This document shows positions 22,979 to 34,900 of a stretch of 64,000 bases of DNA, one piece after another (positions within the stretch are counted from its first letter, which is position 1; every line of letters begins with the position of its first letter). The stretch covers positions 1 to 64,000 of the forward strand of contig NW_004190436.2 in the NCBI RefSeq assembly GCF_000224145.3, written 5' to 3'. Below the pieces are notes generated by a model. It had not been told where the DNA came from, did not search any database, and saw only the letters and a list, made by a program, of their open reading frames with translations. The DNA comes from Ciona intestinalis (taxonomy: Eukaryota > Chordata > Ascidiacea > Phlebobranchia > Cionidae). The translations under genes and the position numbers were made by a program.

Positions 22979-25900
22979 AGAACATTCTAAATTTTGTTTA
23001 CATTCAATGTGTTTTTTAGGTTTCCAAAAGCAGAAGTGTCATCAAAAGTTCTGTAGCTGAAACAGACACTACAGTTGCTATTCGGAGTTCACAACTTACT
23101 GTGGTGGGTTCTGAGTTGTATTATAAAAAAAATCAGTAGGGTTGCTAAAGATGGCAAATTAAGCATTTTTGATTTTTTTTATCTTAGTTTTTCCTTTTTT
23201 TATAGATTAATACATTTTTATATATATTTGACCCAACCAGAACCACTTACACATTTGTTTTCAATGATTGTTTACAATTTCCTGTTGTAAATATAAATTT
23301 TGTTTTTTCTAAAACTTTACTGTTTTGTTTTACCATAAAAATTAACTTCTTGTTTTACCCAAAAAGGTACATTTTGTTTTACCCAAAAAGTTAATTTTTG
23401 TTTTACACAAAATTTACTTTTTGTTTTAGCCAAAAATTTACTTTTTCTTAAAGTTTAGATCCTTAACAGTGTTTACTAAATGGAATAGTTTTAGATAAAC
23501 CTAAACTACACGTTTCTTTTTTACTAATAAACATCTCATATTAACAGGAAACAAGTCAACCTTCTCGAGTTGGAAAATTCAGTAAAACGGTTCCTTATCT
23601 CATCACAAGTAAGCATATTAGGACTTCCACTATTATATTAAATTGCTCATCTTGAATTTGCCTTACTAAGCACATCTAAATAAATGAATAGATTTATTTT
23701 GTCTGTTCGGGTATGATTACAAAGAACAAGAGAGTTTATAAAAGCGAAAATCTAGGAAATTTCTACATATGTTTTTTCTAGTGTTGGTAAGTCAAAAAAA
23801 ACTTTTTTTTAAAAAATTGGTTTAAAGATAGTTTATTTCTCTACTCAGTGTAACAACATGTTTTTAAATAAAAGAATGTCATGTATTACAGTTCATCTTT
23901 TAGTAAAAAGGCTTCAGACTGTACGTTTTGAGATTCAATCCTGTTTTTCAATTTTTTTGTAAACTATTAGGTTAGTTTTTGTAAAATATTTATTTTAAAA
24001 ATTTGTGAAAATATTTTTCTCATTTGTAATATATTTAGTTAATCTTTTTACATATATGAAAAAAATATTATTATTTATTTACACTTTACAGGAACAACTG
24101 CTCTAGATGTTTCTACTCATGGAGCACTTAAACACAAAACACCAATATCGAGTGAAAATCAGCATTCACAGATTGTTGTAGTAAGTTAAACTGAATTAAC
24201 TTTATGACCACAGCTTTTCCTGGGCCATTGAGACCATAAAAGAGGTGGTGGCTTTTAACTTGGCAATTAGGGTTCGCTAAGAGTAAATCAGAGCAGTTGT
24301 ACTAATATATGCTAATGAAAGGGTTATGAGGAGATTTTTAGAAAAAATAGTAATATCTGAATCTCACTAAAAACTCAATATTAAATAAAAGTTAGAAAAA
24401 CACTGTTTTTAAAGTAACTAACCTACTACTTTTTTGACATTCGCAAATCTTGTGAGTACGAGTTCGCAGATATAATTAGCAAATGGAGTCTGGCGTACCA
24501 GGGTGTTTCTGGCGTACCAGGGTGTTTGGGTAATGGGCCAAATCTGACCAAATCCCAGGTTCTCAAGAACCTCACCCATACAGAATAAAAAAACAACCTG
24601 CTACAAAAGCATGCCAGTTGTACTAATATATACCAATCAAAGTGTTATGGCGTTTCAGATAAAAATAGTAATATTTGACTAAAAAAATTAAAAAAACACT
24701 GTTCTTGAGTAAACTAACCCACTACTTTTTTAACCTTTGCGAATCACATGAGCCTGAGTTCGGTAAAATTTGATTAAATCCCGGATCCTCAAAGACCTCA
24801 CTTACAGAATAAAAAACCTACTACAAAACCATGTCAACCTTAAATTTTACATTCACAGCCAGCAAGTCAACCATCGATGGTTCGTTCATCAAGTTTAACC
24901 AAACCTTATCCCATCAGTAAGTTACTTATCTATCACTGTTATAGTAGGGTGGGACAAGTTCCCTTTTTTCCTGTTTCATTTTTTAACAAACAGAATATTT
25001 ACAGAATTATATAAAATAAAATAATAATTGCCCACAGGGTAACTTGAGGTTTATAAAACAGAACACCCATGTTATAACGACTTGTTTTCCAGCTGTTTGA
25101 TGAAAAAGCAAGTTACATTTATTCATTCATATAACCGCATCCTCATATTTCTTTGAAAGCATTGTTAATTATTCAAACAGGATTTTTTCATTAGAAAATA
25201 TTGCTTTTATGTGCTAACGGTATGCATCTTATTTCTTAGTACTCTAAAAAACTCGGGACTCTAAACAAGAGTTTAAAAGACATGAAAAATATGAACTTGT
25301 GTTACTACCGATATACCTTCCTACTCCATGGTACCACAAGTTTTCAGTAAAGTCTTACGGCTAGGGCTGCGAAAAGGTTTACAGTTAATGGGTTAACCAA
25401 ACCTATTAGGTTAACATGTATTTCAGTATAAAAAAAGTAGCATTTCAACCAATATTAAGTGTTTTCTACTTACAGTGAGCAGCACGCTACGTCAAGACAA
25501 AAGTTTCTTAGCAATAGAATCTGGTAACCAATTTATTGATGTGTCCAACCAGAAACTAACATTACAGGAGAAAAAAATCCGACAACAGCCACCAATAGAA
25601 GTTGTTGGAAGTCAGGTAGAATCCAGGTTTAATATTTTGTATGTGTAAGTGAAAATAACAGACTTCCTCGCGTGGCTGGAAAACAACAGTTGTTATAGCA
25701 CGAGTATACACCTTGTGCCAGCTTACGAGTTACCAAATATGTTACTGTGTTGGTGATTATTCTTTTTTGGATTTTTGTTTAATTTTTTCATGTTCGGCTA
25801 ATAATATTGATAACCCATTAGTGACCACTGGGTTGGTGCCGGAAAAAGTAATTAGCGATATTTGTTAACTTTGTGCTCAGCGAATCTCTTCTGTTTAGTT

Positions 25901-28900
25901 CCGTGTTCTTAGTTCTTCTGTTAGGACATATTAAAGGATAAAGTAAGTTACATTCATTCATTCTTTCTCTACAATATTACTCTTACTTCTGTTATTAGAC
26001 TGTTATATTCATAAACCCAATGTTTGTGTTTCAGCATACTTTGATTCTATTTGAATAAAGCTAAGTTAAGATAGGGTTACATGATTTTACATATTCTGTA
26101 TTTTACCAGGTACTTGGTAGCCAACTGGAAAAAGAATTGTCCTCAAGCGACTCTGTTTGTATTGTGAACAGAAAAAAAAGTTTTGGCAGCAAATCAAGCT
26201 TAGTGGAAGTTATTCCCGAGACTCAGAACGAATCTTATCATGATAAACACAACCAATCAACATCACATGTGGAGTTAGGTCTTGCCTTCATGCATGATCA
26301 GAATCAGCTAAACATATCGGCAGCAGACAAAAGGTACAATCAAATCACCGCTATGGCAAAGTTGTTGACTTACAACGCTTGCTTCTGTAGGCTAGAGCCG
26401 CGTTTTTTAAATTGGGGTAAATTCCTCATATTTAAAGAGGAAATGAGCTACCAATCAAAATCCACATCAGTTGACTGGACAGGGAAATTGAGCAAATTTT
26501 AGTCATATAACTGATGTAATTAGTTGTTTCGCGTTTCAATGAATGAACAACATATTACATATTGGGGGTAAATCTGAGTCTGACTAGCATCTTTGTGAAA
26601 AGGGAGGAATACAACCAAGTTTAAGAACCACTGGGCTAGAGTATATCAGTTACAAGGATAAATACCGCTACTTTTGTGGCCATATGTATTTTTGTGTAAG
26701 CCGGTTATAGCATAAATATAATATATTAAGCATAAATGCCCTTAACGGCAATTGCTGCAACCCAGTGCTTACTGATGGGCTGTCTAAATTGTTAGCCACA
26801 CAATATAAAAAGTCAAAAATAGTCACCCACAAAGTTACAGGCATGGGAACTCTTAAGCTGGCACAGGTGTATGAAACAGAACATCCGTGTTTAACGACTG
26901 TCATTTTCCAGGCATTCTGACAAGCTAGTTACATTCATTCATTTTTCATTTATTTTAACAGAATTGTAAAAAGAACATCAGAGGAAGAAAAAGCAATTGT
27001 GGAAAATGTAGGAGCTGTAGAAATTGTTGCGGAATATGAAAAAGAGAAGAATGCGACTAGACAGAGTTCTGCTGAGAAATCACGTGTGTTTTTGTGTTAT
27101 TTCCATAAATATTATTATATAAAACGAAACCAGGGTCCATCTTTAAATAAATATGTGTTTTTCATTATACATGACAACGCATTGGGACTAATTTATTTTT
27201 ATTATCCTAGCTACAAGGATTTTGAAAGACTTTATTCATGTTCAATGGTGCGTTAGTCATTTGATTAAAATTCTGCAAGGCTCTTTGGTGCTATGGCTAC
27301 CATTGTGGACGTATGTGTCCTTGGCTAAGACACTGAATGGCAAATGCTCCAACCCAGTGGTCACTAATGGGTTGCCCAAATTATCAGCCACACATAAAAA
27401 ATTGTAAAAAAGAACCAAAAAATAATCACCTACATAGTAACATACATGGTACTCGTAAGCTGGCATAAGGACTAAGGTGTATGAAACAAAACTACACGTG
27501 TTTAACTATTGTCTTTTTCCGGCCACGCATGGATAAAGTAAGAAATTATAAAAGTCACTTTTTGGCTCCAATACAACTGCACAACTACATAACAATTTTT
27601 TTCTCCTTTATCGTTATCCTGCACTTTTATAAGATATGTTAAATATAATTCAAATAAATATGTACAGTTTTGTGTTATAACTATGATCAAACTAGTCCCA
27701 TTTGATGTGTGCTAAGCAACTATATAACTATGACTTTACCTTAAGCAGAAGTTTCCAAAGTAATTTCCCATTTTTGCAGGAAAACCTCGGATGACAGCTG
27801 ACACACATTCCTCAAGCGAGGTAGCAAAAAATAAACCAGTAAGTGTGTGATTCATTTTCAAGAGAGGTAGCAAAAAATAAACCAGTAAGTGTGTGATTCA
27901 TTTTGAAAAACATCACTTTAACTTCTGTCGGACCCAAACTGTATTTTCTGGGGGTTGGAGGGGGGTACACTTCTTTAATTTTTTAAGTAGTCGGACTACT
28001 CATCGTTACAATTTATGTCATCCTATGGTGTAACCATGGAGTATATTGGAATATATAGACCTTTTTGTTTTTCTCCTAGCCGTTATTTTTTTCGTTTAGC
28101 CGTACGTAACGGAAAATGAATAAACTTTCTGTGAGGGGGGGTTTAAATACAAAAAATCTCCCTCTAGATCCGCCACTGATATAATACATATTTATAAAGT
28201 ATATATATATATATATTCATAATAAATAATTGATTATACTTTTAGGCAGAAGGCAAGCGTAAGCGAAAAAAGAAAGTAGCAAAAGTTATTGATTCACATC
28301 CAAAAATTCATACACGATCACATACAGCGGGCAAAGAAACTCCCCTTTCTAAAAAGAATACAAAATCGGATATAGTCAATTCTATAGGAAAAGAATTAGA
28401 AGTTAGTCTAGTTTTACAGGGTTTATTTTACATCAAATTTACAGTAGTATGCTCACAGTTTAAAGCACCTACTAATGAATCAATGAATGTAGCTTACTTT
28501 GTTTTTTTGTGATTGGAAAATGACGGTTGTTAAACATGGGTGTTCTGTTTCTTACACCTCGTGCCAGCTTACTAACCATGTAATCATGTATGTTAATTTG
28601 TATGTGTTTTTTTGTGAAAAAAAATTTCTTTATTTTGTATGGCTGATAAATTGGACAACGCATTAGTGNNNNNNNNNNNNNNNNNNNNNNNNNNNNNNNN
28701 NNNNNNNNNNNNNNNNNNNNNNNNNNNNNNNNNNNNNNNNNNNNNNNNNNNNNNNNNNNNNNNNNNNNNNNNNNNNNNNNNNNNNNNNNNNNNTATCAGC
28801 TAATGCAGTTTATTTGTGTATCACGTTGACGCGTAAAGACGCGTAAGTGACCTAAAGTAACCTCGACGTTACACGCGCCTGATAAACATGACATGCGGTG

Positions 28901-31900
28901 GGTGCGTGATCAGACGCTTTGACCTAGTTTAATACGTTAGATTTTTACGAACGAGTTGAATTAGGTATACGAGTGAGTTTACGTTTATGAACAAGGTATC
29001 GCTCTGCATTAATTCTTACGTACGCACGTTGCTGGCCGTCTGGTTACTTAGCGCCGATAATATCGGCCGTTTTTTGCCCTTGCCGATAATCGGTAAATCA
29101 CCAAAAATGCGGCCGATATATCGGCTAACCGATAATCGGTCGTGCTCTAATATCAACTGTCCTTTTCCGGCCGCTCCAGGATAAAGTAAGTTACATTCAT
29201 TCATTCATCTACAAAGTTACATATGTGTTAACTCATTAGCAAACATAAGGTGTGTAAACAGAACACTCATGTTATACCAACTTCCATTTACATTAATTAC
29301 TTTAATATAGGAGTTACAAAAACTATCAAAGAAAATCCCTTCTCCAGTTAAACAGGTGATTTGTGTTTTAATGTTCTACAGATCTCAGATATTCTTAATC
29401 TTAACCATCTTTCTTGTATTAACTGTCAATCTTTTTCTGTTTTTTAGAACCATTGTTTTGAACTGGTTTAGAAAAAAAACCTGTTTTTTTAGAACTATTA
29501 AATGAACTGATTTAGAAAAAAATGTAGTACTATGGGGTAAGATAGGATGTCATTATCAACCAAATCCTTTATTTCTTTATTGTATTTTAAAGGATGAACA
29601 ATATCTTTGTGAAAATACTGTCATACAAGACGAGAAAAGAAAATGAAAACACATATTAACTTACCCCAACCTGCTAAACTAAGATTGGCTAACAACTTTT
29701 TTGGAAAACTTTTTACCTCCATATTATATTGATATCTTTTTTGTTCAGCAGTAGTTAGTGGTTACACTGCTTGAAATGTAAACAAACTATATAACTGATT
29801 CTTACTAAATAATGTTTATTATTATTATTTTTAGTGTTGACTTATGTGTTGTCCGAATTGTCAGGAAAAACTGACAAATTTACATAAACGAAAAATCGTC
29901 AGCGAGCATTAAGTGTATAAAAAAGACCACTCTTGTAACAACGACTGTTGTTGCTCAGCCACAGAAAAATACTTAAGTTACTTTCATCCATTTGTTTTAT
30001 TTCCAGGATAAAACACCGAACAACCAAATCTATAAAAGAAATGTGAGCTTTGAGAGCAAAAGTGTCAATAAAAGAGACACACCAGGTCCATTACTCTGTA
30101 ATATCGTATGATTGATAAATCGTTTTATAGTGACGGCAATTTGAAATTATTTAGCATATTTGTATCAAATTTTATGGGTTATTTTCTTGATGCAAATTAG
30201 CTTCATTTTTAAACTACATTTGGCATGATTAACAGTGTTTTTAAGAGAAACCCATTTCTCAGGAAACCTGTTGTTTTGTTGTGTGTTTTGTTTTAAATTT
30301 TGGAAACGTAAATATGTGGCGGCCGACTGTACTTTAAGCACAGATATTTAACATTATAGTTATCTAATTTTCACGTAAAGCTGGCCAGATGTTATTGTTA
30401 CACACCACATAATATGATTGCATTCCTTTAAATTTGGATAACTATAATATTACAAATATATTTGTACTCAGAGCAGAGTCAACTGCTACAAGTTTGATAG
30501 ATTTGTTAAACTAATTAAGAAAGAAAAACTTAAAAAAAAGTTTTCATCAAACATTAAAACTTATAGGAAAGAAAAACTTTTAAAAGAAGTTCTTATCAAA
30601 CATTAAAACTTATCTTGTTTGAAGCCATAAAGTGTGAAAATTTATCGGAAAGAATAAAACAGCATGATCTTTTTTGTCTAGGTTCCTCTAGCCTGTTTTG
30701 AATAAATATTTTTCCTCTAGTTAACTTTCATTAAAGGTAAAATTTTAAAACAAAATTTTACGAATATGTTTTTTTCAGTAAATTCAAGCAGAAAGCTACA
30801 GGAAAAAAGGAGAAGTTTCCCAACCAGAAATATATCATGTAAGTATTTGTGATATTTATTTTGTTTTAAAGGTTTTCACTTTTTTCGTACAATGTGATTA
30901 AGAATCTGATCTGAAGTTATGGATACCTTAATATTGTCCGACGCTGTGGCAAAGTGGTTAGTGCCTGCCTCTAACCAAGAGGTATTAGGTTCAAGGCTTG
31001 TCAGCCACTCAATAAAGTAAGTTACACTCATTAATCAAATCTACATTCGTGGTGGAAAACTAAGATAAGCCATTTGAAATTAGACAATTGAAAATAAAGA
31101 ATTTGAAATAGGTCACTTTTGTTATACCTTTTGTCATCTGTCTATTTTATTCTTGCCCTGCTACAGGGTTTTCCTCGTCCTCAACTTCTGACATGAGCTG
31201 GATTGATGGGCATAGACACAAGCCAAAAGATACAAAGGACCCTGTATGGCTGTCTGAAAATTCACCCCCAAAACTTAAAACATACGAAAAGGTTAGAAAT
31301 TTGTTGGAAAGCTTTTTTTAATGTTGTATTATTATAATAATAACTTTTATTTGTCTCTTCGAATACGGTGGCGAAGATTAAGAAATATTTTAAACGAAAA
31401 TACAGGATATAACGTCAAAACAACGTTGTTAAAAAACTCTTACAGTTAAAAACATATTTACATTTAATTGGAAGCAAATAAGCGTGGATGCAACACCTAC
31501 CAAACAGAGCAATTTATTTTAATTAATTTTTTTATTTGGTATTTCTATGTTGGCTGTTCCTTTCAGTTGTTGTAATCATAAATATATGTATATGGTTATG
31601 CCATACTGGTTAGCACCTATCTTCAGCCCACTGGTAAAAGTTTTAAACTGTAATGCAGTGTTTCCCAAACTTTTTTTTAAAGTGAGTTTAGCAACATCGC
31701 TTTTATTTAACAACTTTTTTAAACTTTAAGCCCTTTAGAAAAAAGAAATCATATTTTTATACAGAAAACATCAAGTACAAAGTTTCAGTTCGGAAAACAC
31801 GATCGCTCTTTCATGGAGATAGTAGAGGAACATGAGCAAGCAGAAAATAATAAGGTAATGTCTGATGTTGGTATGTAGTTAAGAATCTCTATGCAGCCAG

Positions 31901-34900
31901 TGAACCAGTAACTTTAAGAGGAAAAGCAGGGCAGCCACCCTTTATGTATTTTACATTAAAAATGATATTGTTTCATTGGATTAATAATTAGACTTTTGTT
32001 TTATAGATTTAGTCATTTCTGACCTACTAAGATTAGCCAATCAAGGTGTAAAATGGGTTGTAACCTACATGGTAACTTGTAAGCTGGCACGAGGTGTTTG
32101 AAACAGTACACCCGTGTTATAACGACTGTCGTTTTCCAGCCACATGAGGATAAAGTAAGTTACATTCAACTTAATGTTTTAATTTTACCTCTCTAAAATA
32201 TTTACAGAGAAAGAAAATGGAGAAGTTGTGTGACACCTCCTTTACTATTCCTGATGTAGAAACACCAGTGAGTTACTTTTACCAACTTTGATCGAAAATT
32301 ATAAAGTATTAAAATAACTCAAGAGTGTGCCTAGTGCTCTATGCTCTTACTCTATCTAGTCTAACATACTTTCTAAAGTATACACTCATCTAGCAAAGCC
32401 ACTGTCTTTTTTATCTTAAAATCCATGCTAAAAACAACATGGCAAGTACAATAAATTTGCTACAAGCCAAATTATTGTCATATCATATATATAATTTATT
32501 GTTTGGTGGTATTTGCCAGTTTTTTTCTTGCAAAATATTGGTTAACGCATTAACTTTCGTTGGTTTATGATTTAAACTAGGTTTTATTTCTCTAAAAGGT
32601 GAATTTATTTCTCTGAAAAGAAATAGTTTGTGACACAAACACTGGTTTTAAGAATATATCCTTGAATGACTAAAAATATATTTTTTTTATAGGTATTTAA
32701 AAATTGTATGTATTTTTTGGGTGACCATGTATGTAAGTTAAAATGGATTACTGTTATATTTTATAAATAAATTATATCCAGGTTTTCATGAAACAACAGA
32801 ACAACCTGACTCCAGTAGCTCCCATAGAAAGTCCAAGAGTTGTTTTGCATGAAAAAAAGAAAATATCCTTTTTACTTTAATAAATAGTAATTTATTTAAT
32901 GTATGGCTAAATGACTTACACTTGAATGAATGTTACTTGCTTTATCCTCGCATCTTCGGAAAACTACAGTCGTTCTATCGCAGATTTTCTGTTTCATATA
33001 CCTCGTGCCGAATTACCACATGTAACTTTGTAGGTGATTGTTTTATTTTTATTGTTGGCAATTTTGACAACAATTAGTGACCATTTGGTGTTAGTGATTG
33101 TCATTAGAAGTCTTAACCAAGGACACATTTGTCAATAACAATAGATTGTTAGCAGTGTCCACCCTCAAACCCTTAACCTCTGGGCTAGAGACAGGTGCAC
33201 TTTACACAAGGGCACAAAGACACATGTGGTCTGGCTCCATGGCTTAGTGGTCACTTGCATTCTAACCGAATGGTACCGTGTTCAATGCTCGGTGCTGCTA
33301 TCATTGTTGCCGTATGTGTCCTTGGACAAGACACTTATCAGACATTGCTTCAACCCAATGGTCCTTAATAGGTTGCTCAAATTATCAGTCATACATAGAA
33401 AAACAATTTCACTGGCCGTCTAGACGAGGATAAACATCCAGCGGAAGTGCGTCCAACTGTGATGTTATAAGAACAAGTTCACAGATATAGTTTGCAAATT
33501 GAGTCTTTCGGTACAAGATTCAGGACTTGGTCGAAACATGAATAAAACACTTCAATTTTGCAAGCACGTCACTTTTGGATGTACAAGGGTGTTGGGGTAC
33601 TCTGGCCTGAATCCCAGGTCCTTAAGTACCACACCCATACAGAATAAAATAAAACCGTTAAGGTGGCATACGAGTGTCTGAAAAAGAAAATCTGTGTTAT
33701 ACCAACTGTTGTTTTCTGGCCAGTGAGGATAAAGCAAGTTACAACATGCCGATAGCAGCTTGGAATAAAATAATAATATGTGTCACATTTTTATATTCCA
33801 AAAAATGTATCTTTAATCATTCTAACTATTTTTTATGCAGATAAATGCATATCAATTATTTTTTATTAACGTGAAGGGTTCTAGCTGTAAAGAACAGCGG
33901 TTATCAGTTTTTCATTTATTAATAATAATTTCTCATTCATATGAAAAATATTCTTAACTTACTGTAATATGTTGGTGCAAACATAAGTCCTGGTAACAGT
34001 ACAATGGAAATAAAACACCCGAAAAAACTTCATTTTTCGAGGTAAGTCGTACATTTTAATGTTACATATAGTATGGGGGGGATGGGACATCTTTTCATTT
34101 GGTAAAACAAAGAATATTCAAAGAACGATAAAACCTTATTCTCACAGCTTCCATATCTTTGTTAATTGTTTAAAACATGATCAGAATTTTTGAATATTAT
34201 GTGATAAAGGTGTCCTATCTTCCCCAATCCTACTATCAGTATTATGTCTTGCTCAGCTAGTTTTCCATTTAACTAATGATACTGTTTTATTCTCGCGTGA
34301 TAGGACAATGGTATAACATTTTGTTGGAGAAGTAATTTTAAAGTTTTTGTTTAATGTTTGGCTGACAACTTAGCCACCAACTTTCAACTGGGTTGAAGCA
34401 ATATTTTTTAATACATATGTGTTGGATACATTTGTAGCAGTAAAAAGTGTTGAATGCCATTCTGCCAGTGTTTTATATAGTAGGGTGTGGAAAGATGGTA
34501 CACCTTTTTTTCAATTTTCTCGTCCCCCTTAATAGTTAACAAAAAATTTCATAGAATTATAAAACTGTGAGCTCACGACTCTCATAGAGTCTTTTGTTTA
34601 AAACATGATCAGGGTATTTGGATATCATGTACTAAAGGTATCCCGGCCTATATATTTGTTTCCTACCATTGATTTGGACTTGGCATAGTTACAGTACTAT
34701 TGAGAGCATAATTAATAGGTCCTGCGTTATATTTTTTGACGTACTGCGCATATTCCATAGCACCGGGTCCAACTTAACAGCCAAAACAAATATATCACGA
34801 CACTGGCTTTTCTGAAAAGAAAATTTGGTTTTAATAAATTCAAGTTTTTTTTATTTTATTTTGAAACTATTGACTCATCCCTGCCATATTTCTTTAACAT

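Larger units (their letters stand above)
32863..33982 (+). other. Candidate U12-type AT-AC intron of SYCP2
   Basis: Exon 27 has no usable GT donor; its frame runs to ATATCCTTTTTAC, the consensus 5' site of minor-spliceosome AT-AC introns, and otherwise reaches a stop at 32878. TTCTTAAC at 33951-33958 matches the U12 branch-site consensus. The only AC that keeps the frame ends at 33982 (GCAAAC), giving phase 0 on both sides. The branch-to-acceptor distance (about 25 nt) is longer than usual. Two SINEs lie inside. Confidence 0.7.
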
